64,000 bases of DNA from CAMDKS01 sp964402975 (GTDB lineage Bacteria > Bdellovibrionota_B > Oligoflexia > Oligoflexales > RGVZ01), in assembly GCA_964402975.1 (NCBI GenBank), contig CAYOEM010000013.1, positions 1 to 64,000 on the forward strand. Direction: 5' to 3'. The notes beneath the pieces are model-generated. The model worked only from the letters and a program-made list of their open reading frames with translations, did no database searches and was not told the origin of the DNA. The position numbers and the translations under genes were made by a program. Numbering within the stretch: the first letter of the stretch is position 1; each line of letters opens with the position of its first letter. Shown here one piece after another: positions 53,208-61,150 of the stretch.

Positions 53208-53920
53208 GTAGCTCTGACAAATTGAGTTTTGGAACGTCAAATGATCGCCAGTCAATCATTCTGACGGGGCGCGAGCTGAAGAAATCCTGGCCCGTTCCAG
53301 GTGGTCGGCTTGAGGTTTTAAAGGGCCTGGATATTTCGCTGGCTGCGGGCGAAACGTTGGCGATTATTGGACCAAGCGGCAGCGGAAAATCCACTCTTTT
53401 AAGTATTTTGGGCACCCTTGATCGTCCAACCTCTGGTGAATTAATTATCGGACAAACCAAAACGGCAAGCCTGTCAGATCATGACTTGGCTCGATGGCGA
53501 GGTCGATCTTTAGGCATTGTTTTTCAGCAATTTCATTTAATGCCGTCTCTTACGGCAGCAGAAAATGTGGCCTTACCTCTTGAGATTGCAGGAGACGGCG
53601 AGGCTTGGAAGAAAGCTATTGATGCGTTAACGGAGGTTGGCCTCAAGGACCGCAGTAAGCATTTACCCCGAGAGTTGAGTGGGGGCGAGTGTCAACGAGT
53701 GGCTATCGCTAGAGCCCTGGTTACAAGGCCGCAATTACTTCTAGCCGATGAACCAAGCGGCAGCCTTGATCCCCATACTGGTGAGCAAATTGCGAGTTTG
53801 ATTTTTGACCTGGCTGCGAAGCACCATATGGCCATGATTCTCGTGACCCATAACATGGACCTAGCGCGCAGGTGTGCTCGAGTTTTGAAAATGCATGATG
53901 GCCGCCTGGTCGAGTCTTAA
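53204..53920 (+). CDS. ybbA: YbbA/LolD-type ABC transporter ATPase
   Basis: Cytoplasmic ATPase of a type VII (mechanotransmission) ABC transporter. Seen: Walker A IIGPSGSGKSTLLSILG near residue 63, FQQFHLMPSLTAAENVALPLE, signature LSGGECQRVAIARALV, Walker B LLLADEPSGSLD and the H-loop ILVTHNMDLA. 238 residues. Coupled by a four-base overlap to tesA and followed by its presumed permease 11 bases later. The conserved Pro in DRPTSG and the small size match LolD/MacB/YbbA ATPases. Confidence 0.92.
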   Translation: MSSSDKLSFGTSNDRQSIILTGRELKKSWPVPGGRLEVLKGLDISLAAGETLAIIGPSGSGKSTLLSILGTLDRPTSGELIIGQTKTASLSDHDLARWRGRSLGIVFQQFHLMPSLTAAENVALPLEIAGDGEAWKKAIDALTEVGLKDRSKHLPRELSGGECQRVAIARALVTRPQLLLADEPSGSLDPHTGEQIASLIFDLAAKHHMAMILVTHNMDLARRCARVLKMHDGRLVES

Positions 53921-53931
53921 GGGTTATTAGA

Positions 53932-56517
53932 GTGTCCCCATCATATCTAGTTAAGTTTTTTCGCATGACGAGCTTAGTTGTGAAACTTTCGTTTCGCCAG
54001 CTCCGGTCGGAAAAGTATTTTGCTATCGCCATGACTGTAAACATGGCGTTGGGTTTGATCGGCTATTTAACCGTGGATGGATTTAACAAGTCGTTTCTGC
54101 GCGAGATAAGTGCCAGAACTAGGCAGATCGCAGGCGGTGACTTGGTTGTTTCGGCCAGGCAGGCTTGGACCGAGAGACATCTTGAACTTTTATCAAAAAA
54201 AATGCCACCCGGGACCACTCAAGCGGAAGAAGTGTCCATGGTCTCCATGATCTCTTATGGTCAAAAGTCGAGGCTTATTGATTTAAGATTCGTGAGTAGT
54301 ACGTACCCCCTTTACCAAGGCCTAGAACTGAAAGATAGAGGTCTCGTGCCGCTCGGCAGTGCTAATGAATTAGGTTTAAATCAGGTTTGGATTTATAGCG
54401 AGTTACAAAGCCAGCTTGGTCTCTCAGTCGGAAGCCGGGTGCGGGTCGGAGATGCGGAGTTTTTAGTTTCGGGTTTAATTGCAGATGATCCAAGTTCCGG
54501 GTCTGGAAGTTTTAGTTTTGCTCCGCGAGTCTATCTTCCCCTTGCAGCAGCAAAGTCCACCAACCTTCTCGGCGTCGGTAGCCGCTCGATGTATGTTCTT
54601 CGTTATAAGTTACCGGTAGGCATTGATGCTGAGGATCTTGGAGTTCAACTAAAAAAAGCATTTTCCGAATCGTTTCCAGGTGAGGACATCAGAGCGCGAT
54701 CACACGGCCAGTCAAGTCAAGAGACTCAGAGACTCTATGCCTACCTGAACGACTACCTTTTGCTGATATCACTCGTTTCACTATATCTAGCAGCTTTGGG
54801 ATTTGCTTATTTAGTTAAATCTCACCTTGATTCATCCATTGTCGAGATGGCCATTGTTTCGTCTCTTGGTGGTTCACGACTCATCAGTTACGGTGTTTAT
54901 TTGCTGCAGTGTCTGATCCTCGGAGTTTTTGCCATTTCGTGCGCTACGGTTTTATCGGCTGGGCTTTTGCCGCTGCTGGCCATGGTTATGAAGCCGTTTG
55001 CGGGTGGTATGGAGGATCTTCGCGTATCGGTGCTATCAGGTCTAAGAGCTGGCGGCATGTGCGTAGTAGCCGGGACATTGCTCAGTCTGCCAAGACTTCT
55101 TAAGCTGTGGTCTTTAAATCCCTCGTTTCTATTCCATGAGTCAGCGCAGGCTGGCGACTTAAAACCTTCTAGGGCTTGGCTTGGCGTCATCCCAGCAATT
55201 TTGGTGCTGTGGTTATCCGCGGTCCTCGAATCAAGATCCTTAAATACAGGAAGCGTATTTGCTGGACTATTTGTTGGTCTAGCGGGGATCCTGATTTTAG
55301 CATCTCTGCCGCTGTCAGCCATGGCGTTACGGTTATCCGCCGTTCCTGGATATAGCTGGATGCTGTCGTTGTCGCTTCGTTTGCTAAGCCGAAGCCGCGT
55401 GGCAACCATTAGCACCTTTGTAGCGCTGGCCATTGGGGCCACTTTAATTAATCTCATACCGCAACTTCGCTCCGTCATATCACGTGAGGTCACTCGGCCT
55501 GACACAAACCTTCCGCAATTGTTTATGTTTGATATTCAAGATGAACAGGTTGAGGATGTGCGTAAATATTTTGATTTGAAGGCAGCAAGAATCACGTCCC
55601 TTGAGCCCATGGTAAGAGCTCGGCTTGAAAGCATTAATGATGAGCCAGCGAGTTCTCGAAAAATGAATTTTGAGGGGGAGCGCGAAGAACAGCAGCGTGA
55701 TGCTCTCCAGTCAAGAACTCAAAATCTCTCGTTTAGATCAAAACTAAGTGCTGCGGAGGTTTTGGTGAAGGGTGATTTTATATCAACGCCTTTCACAGGC
55801 GAAGGTCTGCCGGCTTTATCCATCGAGGAAGGGTTTGGTCGAAGGGTGGGTGTCGGTATCGGTGACCGTATGACGTTTGATGTGATGGGTGTGTCTGTGG
55901 AAGGCGTGGTGACCAGTCTTCGCCGGGTGCGTTGGACATCGTTTGAGCCGAATTTTATGATTTTGGTTCAGCCAGGCGTCTTGGACGAAGCTCCAAAGAT
56001 GTGGGTTGGCAGTGTCTCCAATCTTTCTGAGGGTAGTCTTGATGATGCCATTTCCGGCATCGTTACCATGCATTCAAACATCAGTGTCGTGGATGTTAAG
56101 GCCTCGATTAAGCGTCTGTTGATCCTTATTGATAAGATCAGCGCAGCCGTCGCGGTCGTGGCATGGTTGTCACTTCTTGGGGGCTTTGGAGTCTTGTTTG
56201 CTATTGCCCATGCGAGGTCGACCGAGCGAGAGCACTCCATGGGTCTTTTAAAAGTCCTGGGTGCCACACCACAGGGCGCTCAGATGAGTGCTCTGCTTGA
56301 ATATTCGTTGATTGCTGTGTTTGCAGTTATTTTTGGTGTTGGACTGAGTCTGATTATTAGTTGGACGATTGCCGTTTTTATATTAAAGGCTCCGTGGGGT
56401 GTGGTGGAGATGCGCTCGATATTTAATGGCCTCGTTCTTCTGCCCATCACAGTATTTATTGCATGGCTAACAACCAGGAAGGCTGTGAAGACGGATATAT
56501 TAAAGCTGCTCGGCTGA
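53932..56517 (+). CDS. ybbP: YbbP/FtsX-like ABC permease
   Basis: 861-residue inner-membrane protein. Seen: an N-terminal helix (FAIAMTVNMALGLIGYLTV), a periplasmic MacB-like domain (residues 45-265), FtsX-type core helices near 275-380, a second set of helices (about 415-510) and a second large periplasmic domain before the last FtsX core (YSLIAVFAVIFGVGLSLIISW), i.e. the ten-helix duplicated layout of YbbP. GTG start with AAGGG upstream; ATG 53965 is an alternative. With ybbA it forms a transporter that extracts or moves an envelope substrate; the role of TesA may be to act on it. Confidence 0.88.
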   Translation: MSPSYLVKFFRMTSLVVKLSFRQLRSEKYFAIAMTVNMALGLIGYLTVDGFNKSFLREISARTRQIAGGDLVVSARQAWTERHLELLSKKMPPGTTQAEEVSMVSMISYGQKSRLIDLRFVSSTYPLYQGLELKDRGLVPLGSANELGLNQVWIYSELQSQLGLSVGSRVRVGDAEFLVSGLIADDPSSGSGSFSFAPRVYLPLAAAKSTNLLGVGSRSMYVLRYKLPVGIDAEDLGVQLKKAFSESFPGEDIRARSHGQSSQETQRLYAYLNDYLLLISLVSLYLAALGFAYLVKSHLDSSIVEMAIVSSLGGSRLISYGVYLLQCLILGVFAISCATVLSAGLLPLLAMVMKPFAGGMEDLRVSVLSGLRAGGMCVVAGTLLSLPRLLKLWSLNPSFLFHESAQAGDLKPSRAWLGVIPAILVLWLSAVLESRSLNTGSVFAGLFVGLAGILILASLPLSAMALRLSAVPGYSWMLSLSLRLLSRSRVATISTFVALAIGATLINLIPQLRSVISREVTRPDTNLPQLFMFDIQDEQVEDVRKYFDLKAARITSLEPMVRARLESINDEPASSRKMNFEGEREEQQRDALQSRTQNLSFRSKLSAAEVLVKGDFISTPFTGEGLPALSIEEGFGRRVGVGIGDRMTFDVMGVSVEGVVTSLRRVRWTSFEPNFMILVQPGVLDEAPKMWVGSVSNLSEGSLDDAISGIVTMHSNISVVDVKASIKRLLILIDKISAAVAVVAWLSLLGGFGVLFAIAHARSTEREHSMGLLKVLGATPQGAQMSALLEYSLIAVFAVIFGVGLSLIISWTIAVFILKAPWGVVEMRSIFNGLVLLPITVFIAWLTTRKAVKTDILKLLG

Positions 56518-56563
56518 ACGGTATAAAATGTATGTGTTTTGATGATTTTGAAAAGGGGCTTAC

Positions 56564-57535
56564 ATGATAGAAGATAAGGTTTTATCGGTAGCACAAGCAA
56601 GCCGCAAGTTTGAATGGATAGACGTCCAAGCGCCGACTCAGGAGGATTTAAGTGCTATTGGAGCTAAGTATCATTTACCCATTCATCCCGTGAGAGACTG
56701 TCTTGATCCCGAGCACTTTCCAAAGTTCGAGTCATTTGGGACCTTGAATTTTCTCATCGTTAGATCTTATGATTCGAATGCATCCATTGAGAGCGATACC
56801 GTACAAGAGCTGACTCGAAAAATTGCGATTTTTGAGTCAGATGATTTTGTTTTAACAATTCACCGCGGCGATATTCCAAGTTTTAATACATTAAAAGACG
56901 AGTGGAGGCTTAAAGCCAAGGAGGGTCAGGCTTGTCTCCCTAATCTCATTTTATTAGGGATTTTAAATCATGCGGTTCATTCCTATCAAAAACCCAACGA
57001 AATTAATCGAGACTTGTTGGAAGGTTTTGAGCGGAAAGTGTTTCGGCATGATGGCGATACTTTCGAAGAAGGTTATTTTCTTAAGAGACGAGCAAGTGCG
57101 ATCAAACGAATGCTTCGAATGACTGTTGACATGTTGCCAAGACTTTCAAGTCAATATCCTGAGGATGCAAGTTTGATCCAGGATGTTAAAGAAAATGGAG
57201 ACCGCTTGTATGCCCACGTGGAAGAGTTTTATGACAATGTGACAAGTCTGGTCGGTTTGCAACTAGCTCTGTCAAATCACCGTCTGACCGTCGCCAGTTT
57301 TAAGACAAATGAAGTGATGCGTATTTTGACGATTTTTAGCGTGTTTTTCATGCCGCTTAATTTAATAACTGGCATCTACGGAATGAATTTTGAGAATATG
57401 CCTGAACTAAAATGGAATTACGGATACTATGGTGCAGTAGCCGGGATGGTTGTGATGACTCTCGCGATCATGGCGTACTTCAAAAGAAAGGGCGTCTTGG
57501 ATCCATCGCGTGACGTCAATGCTGAGAACTTCTAG
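56564..57535 (+). CDS. corA: CorA-family magnesium channel
   Basis: Mg2+/divalent cation channel. Seen: an N-terminal cytoplasmic funnel domain (residues 1-250, helix-rich: RLYAHVEEFYDNVTSLVGLQLALSNH), then TM1 (ILTIFSVFFMPLNLITGI) ending in the signature YGMNFENMPEL near residue 273, and TM2 (AVAGMVVMTLAIMAYF). 323 residues, usual. AAAGGGG precedes the ATG. The stop shares CTAG with the converging lgt gene. Not part of the ybbP operon by function. Confidence 0.94.
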   Translation: MIEDKVLSVAQASRKFEWIDVQAPTQEDLSAIGAKYHLPIHPVRDCLDPEHFPKFESFGTLNFLIVRSYDSNASIESDTVQELTRKIAIFESDDFVLTIHRGDIPSFNTLKDEWRLKAKEGQACLPNLILLGILNHAVHSYQKPNEINRDLLEGFERKVFRHDGDTFEEGYFLKRRASAIKRMLRMTVDMLPRLSSQYPEDASLIQDVKENGDRLYAHVEEFYDNVTSLVGLQLALSNHRLTVASFKTNEVMRILTIFSVFFMPLNLITGIYGMNFENMPELKWNYGYYGAVAGMVVMTLAIMAYFKRKGVLDPSRDVNAENF

Positions 57536-58350
57536 TGGTTCGGTCTTGGTGTAATATGCCTTCGTCCAATAATAAGCCCCATAATAACGGCAAGGCAAAG
57601 CCACTGGCCAAGGGTTAATCCTGCGATAAAGCCAATCTGCGGATCCGGCTCTCGAAAGAACTCCACACAAAATCGCGCCGCAGAATATAGCCCCAGAAAT
57701 CCAAATGACAGCCAGCCCTTGTGGGCCGACCATCGATTTCTCATCGCAAATAAAATACCGCCGACAAGTAAACCTTCCGCAAACGCTGCGTAAAGCTGTG
57801 ATGGATGTCTCGGAGCATCGGCGAATGGACCCGGAAAAATAACCGCCCAAGGAACCGTCGTGACACGGCCGGCCAGCTCACCATTGACGAAATTTGCTAG
57901 GCGTCCAAAGAAAAGAACAAACGGTACGCATAGGGCCACAGGATCGGTGATGGTGAATACACTGATGTTGAATCGTCGCGCAGTCACCAATGCAGCAATC
58001 GCCAGGCCGATGAAGCCTCCATGAAAACTCATGCCGCCGTTCCAAATGGCAGGTATCTGAGACGGGTTATCTACGTAGTAGGATAGGTTATAAAACAGCA
58101 CGTATCCAAGTCGAGCTCCTGCCACAAGAGCGATCCATCCCCAAAACGAAAAAAAGCGGTAAGCGGTCAGTATTTGGGGTAGGTTTTCTGGCGGTGTTTT
58201 TTTCTCGAGCCACCGCTGACCCATCTGATCAACCCAAATCCACCCTAGGACATAGACCAGCCAGTACCAAGGCAACGCAAAATCGCCCATTTTTATGGCA
58301 TAGGGGCTGATGTCATGCTTGTACCAGTTGGGCGCTACGTCTGGACTCAT
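57532..58350 (-). CDS. lgt: prolipoprotein diacylglyceryl transferase
   Basis: Adds diacylglycerol to the lipobox Cys of prelipoproteins at the inner membrane. Seen: HDISPYAIKMGDFALPWYWLVYVLGW, GARLGYVLFYNL, the MSFHGGFIGL motif with the essential His region, and FFGRLANFVNGELAGRVT with the conserved Arg and Asn near residue 150. Seven helices expected; 272 residues. This enzyme acts on the several predicted lipoproteins in this window. No good SD; the ATG is simply the first in frame. Confidence 0.95.
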   Translation of the reverse strand: MSPDVAPNWYKHDISPYAIKMGDFALPWYWLVYVLGWIWVDQMGQRWLEKKTPPENLPQILTAYRFFSFWGWIALVAGARLGYVLFYNLSYYVDNPSQIPAIWNGGMSFHGGFIGLAIAALVTARRFNISVFTITDPVALCVPFVLFFGRLANFVNGELAGRVTTVPWAVIFPGPFADAPRHPSQLYAAFAEGLLVGGILFAMRNRWSAHKGWLSFGFLGLYSAARFCVEFFREPDPQIGFIAGLTLGQWLCLAVIMGLIIGRRHITPRPNH

Positions 58351-58566
58351 TTAATGCATTCTCGCTCATTTTTCTGAGTGTTCTGTGGAGCTTTTAATAT
58401 TCTAGCACAGCAGCTCTCGTAACAAATAAATTTCAGGCCATGCCCCAACAAAACGAATTGCGGTTGTATTTGAATTCTGAAAGACTTGAACATGAATCTT
58501 CAAGACCAACGTCCATCAAGGCTTTAACGTTTGCAATCCAGTCATTCCAATTCGAGCCCTAGTCTT

Positions 58567-59232
58567 ATGAGCCAGGTTAACTGGGTGGAGCTTCACGGCC
58601 ACCGGGTCGCGGTTTGGGATGCAGGCCTTCAACCAGCTATCGGTGAGCTTGAGGGCCTCGTGTCTTCTGAGGCGCGCAGTAAATCACAGGGTATGCCACA
58701 TGATGGTAGACGACGTGAGTGGCTGGCATCCAGAGCGTTATCAAATTTTTTAATTGGCTGTGAGCCCGGTGAAACGGCGATTGGCTATCCCGTATGGCCA
58801 GAGGGCTGGTCTGGCAGCATCACCCACAAAGGTGGCCACGTGGGTCTTTGGGTGATGCAGCATGCGTTTTTTTATGGTGGCGTCGATCTAGAGTTACTTC
58901 GCGAGTTTGAGCCAGGTCTTGCGGAAAAGATCATGAATGACCGGGAAATAATTCTTTCATCAAGATGTATTTCGGCGGGTTCGGGTTCATTAGTATTCGC
59001 TGCTAAAGAAGCTATTTACAAAGCTCTGTGTCCTCTGGTTGGACGTAAATTCTATTTTGAAGCCGTCTACCTTGACGAGGTGTCTGGTGGAAGCGGCCAG
59101 CATCTTTTGCGCTTTGTGGTCACAGAGACATTGAGTGAGCGTGTGAAAGGTGGTGACCATGTCATGGTCTCCGCTAAAGCCATAAAACTAAACGGAGTGA
59201 AACACTGGTTGGCCCTGGCCTTATTTAGATAG
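58567..59232 (+). CDS. 4'-phosphopantetheinyl transferase (Sfp/EntD-type)
   Basis: Activates acyl- or peptidyl-carrier proteins by transferring phosphopantetheine from CoA. Seen: SITHKGGHVGLWV, the metal-binding GVDLELL near residue 104, and FAAKEAIYKAL with the Glu and Lys typical of the family near 147. 221 residues. Start uncertain: TTG 58531 has AAGG nine bases upstream, ATG 58567 has no clear SD. Its target carrier protein (fatty acid, polyketide or siderophore synthesis) is not nearby. Confidence 0.85.
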   Translation: MSQVNWVELHGHRVAVWDAGLQPAIGELEGLVSSEARSKSQGMPHDGRRREWLASRALSNFLIGCEPGETAIGYPVWPEGWSGSITHKGGHVGLWVMQHAFFYGGVDLELLREFEPGLAEKIMNDREIILSSRCISAGSGSLVFAAKEAIYKALCPLVGRKFYFEAVYLDEVSGGSGQHLLRFVVTETLSERVKGGDHVMVSAKAIKLNGVKHWLALALFR

Positions 59233-59276
59233 TGTAGTAGTAACGATACTTGATTAATTGAGAGAAAGATCCAGCT

Positions 59277-61046
59277 GTGTTTATCCGTAAATTCTTTTTG
59301 ATATTCATAGTGCTCGCGGCCTGTGTGACACCGCCTCCGGTCGTCAATTCTCCAGTTAAATTATTTTCATCTGAAGTCCACCAAATCCCAAGAGACGAGC
59401 AAATTCGTAAGTCGCCGGATGGCGCTGTTGCTGCCGCTCACCCCCTAGCATCCCTTGCGGGTGCCAGTATGTTAAAGCGCGGCGGAAACGCCGTCGACGC
59501 AGCCGTGGCGGCGTCATTCGTGATTTCAGTCGTTCGGCCTCAAAGCACCGGTATCGGGGGAGGAGGCTTTTTGCTTTTTCACGATGCAGGTAAGGCCAAG
59601 CAAAAAGTTTTCGATTTTAGGGAAAGAGCCCCCGGCCGTGCGACAGTTGATATGTTTTTGGCGAAGAATGGGGACTACAAGGATCTAAAGTTTGATGGGA
59701 TGAAAATTCCAAATCCTGCCGTGGACGGGCATTTATCAGTGGCTGTACCAGGGCTCGTAAAAGGTCTTTTAGAAGTCCATCAACTCTACGGCAAGCTTGA
59801 CCGACAAACTGTCATGGCCCCGGCAATAGACATTGCCGAAAAAGGTTTTGACGTCTATCCAGCTTTGGCTCGTGACATTAGAAGTCGGGAGAGTGTTCTT
59901 AAGATTTTTCCGGCCAGTCGCAAGATTTTTCTCCCGAAAGGGCAGCCGTTAAAAGCGGGAGATAGGTTGATACAAAAGGATTTGGCTGTCACCTTGAAAG
60001 CCATATCCCGCCAAGGAAGCGTGGCTTTTTATGAAGGTGAGATCGCCCAGAAGATCATAGCCGAGATTAAAAAAGGCCAAGGCATCCTCTCTGCAGCTGA
60101 TTTAAATTCCTACAAGATGATTGAGCGTATTCCGGTGTCGGGCCACTATCGCAAGAGGCGTATTGTATCGATGCCTCCGCCGTCGTCCGGGGGCACTCAT
60201 ATTATCGAGATGCTCAACATGCTAGAACCCCATGAGGTTTCGAAAATGAATCCAAGGGGGTCTGAATATTTGCATCTTTTGACTGAAGTCATGAGGCGAG
60301 CTTTCGCAGACAGAGCGCAGGAAATGGGGGATTCTGATTTCGTGGATGTGCCAGTAGCTCGACTGACATCCAAGACACATGCTTTAAAATTGATGGAGTC
60401 CTTTAATACAGAACAGGCCACAGACTCTGGCCTATTTAAGAAAGTGGCCTCGGCTGGTGAGTCACCGTCGACGACTCATATTAGTGTGATTGACAAATGG
60501 GGTAACGCCGTTGCAACAACCCAAACGGTGAATTATTCCTTTGGAAGTTGCGTAGTCGCAGACGGCACAGGAATTGTTTTAAACGACGAGATGGATGATT
60601 TCACTACCAAGCCCGGAGCCCAGAACGTCTTTGGTTTAGTTACGGGTGACAAGAATAATATCAAGCCTTGGAAGACGCCGCTGTCTAGTATGTCTCCGAC
60701 GTTTGTTTTTGATGAGTTGGGCAAACCATTGATGGCCACAGGATCCCCAGGTGGGCCTAGGATTATTAATGCCACACTACAGTCCATCATCAATATTGTG
60801 GACTTCAAGATGTCGCCTCTGGAAGCAGTCCATGCGACACGGATCCACCATCAATGGATACCTGATAAGATTTACTATGAGCGCGATAGTCTGGACACCG
60901 ACGTCTCAGCCCGGCTGTCTCAGATGGGGCATAAGCTAGACAAAATGGAGGCGATCGGTGATGTGCAAGCGGTCGTCGTCGGATCTGATGGTGTCCGCAT
61001 CGGCGTGAGTGATAGTCGTGGGGATGGTCAGCCAGCGGTGCCTTGA
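59277..61046 (+). CDS. ggt: gamma-glutamyltransferase lipoprotein
   Basis: Cleaves gamma-glutamyl bonds, chiefly of glutathione, in the periplasm or on the surface. Seen: signal with lipobox VLAACVTPP, AAAHPLASLAGASMLKRGGNAVDAAVAAS, FDFRERAPG with the substrate Arg, MPPPSSGGTHIIEML, then the autocleavage site STTHISVID near residue 399 (the Thr becomes the nucleophile), and TGSPGGPRII. 589 residues. GTG start at 59277 with a weak AGAGAAAG upstream. Lipidation is unusual enough to note; most Ggt proteins have a plain signal peptide. Confidence 0.93.
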   Translation: MFIRKFFLIFIVLAACVTPPPVVNSPVKLFSSEVHQIPRDEQIRKSPDGAVAAAHPLASLAGASMLKRGGNAVDAAVAASFVISVVRPQSTGIGGGGFLLFHDAGKAKQKVFDFRERAPGRATVDMFLAKNGDYKDLKFDGMKIPNPAVDGHLSVAVPGLVKGLLEVHQLYGKLDRQTVMAPAIDIAEKGFDVYPALARDIRSRESVLKIFPASRKIFLPKGQPLKAGDRLIQKDLAVTLKAISRQGSVAFYEGEIAQKIIAEIKKGQGILSAADLNSYKMIERIPVSGHYRKRRIVSMPPPSSGGTHIIEMLNMLEPHEVSKMNPRGSEYLHLLTEVMRRAFADRAQEMGDSDFVDVPVARLTSKTHALKLMESFNTEQATDSGLFKKVASAGESPSTTHISVIDKWGNAVATTQTVNYSFGSCVVADGTGIVLNDEMDDFTTKPGAQNVFGLVTGDKNNIKPWKTPLSSMSPTFVFDELGKPLMATGSPGGPRIINATLQSIINIVDFKMSPLEAVHATRIHHQWIPDKIYYERDSLDTDVSARLSQMGHKLDKMEAIGDVQAVVVGSDGVRIGVSDSRGDGQPAVP

Positions 61047-61150
61047 GTTATTAAACTCTTACCAGCCTAAAATTTCTTAATCGCGACGGTTTGCGTTCCA
61101 TCAGAGGGAAGCCGAGATGGGTAACCTAAGCAAAGCATACCGGAGCGGTT

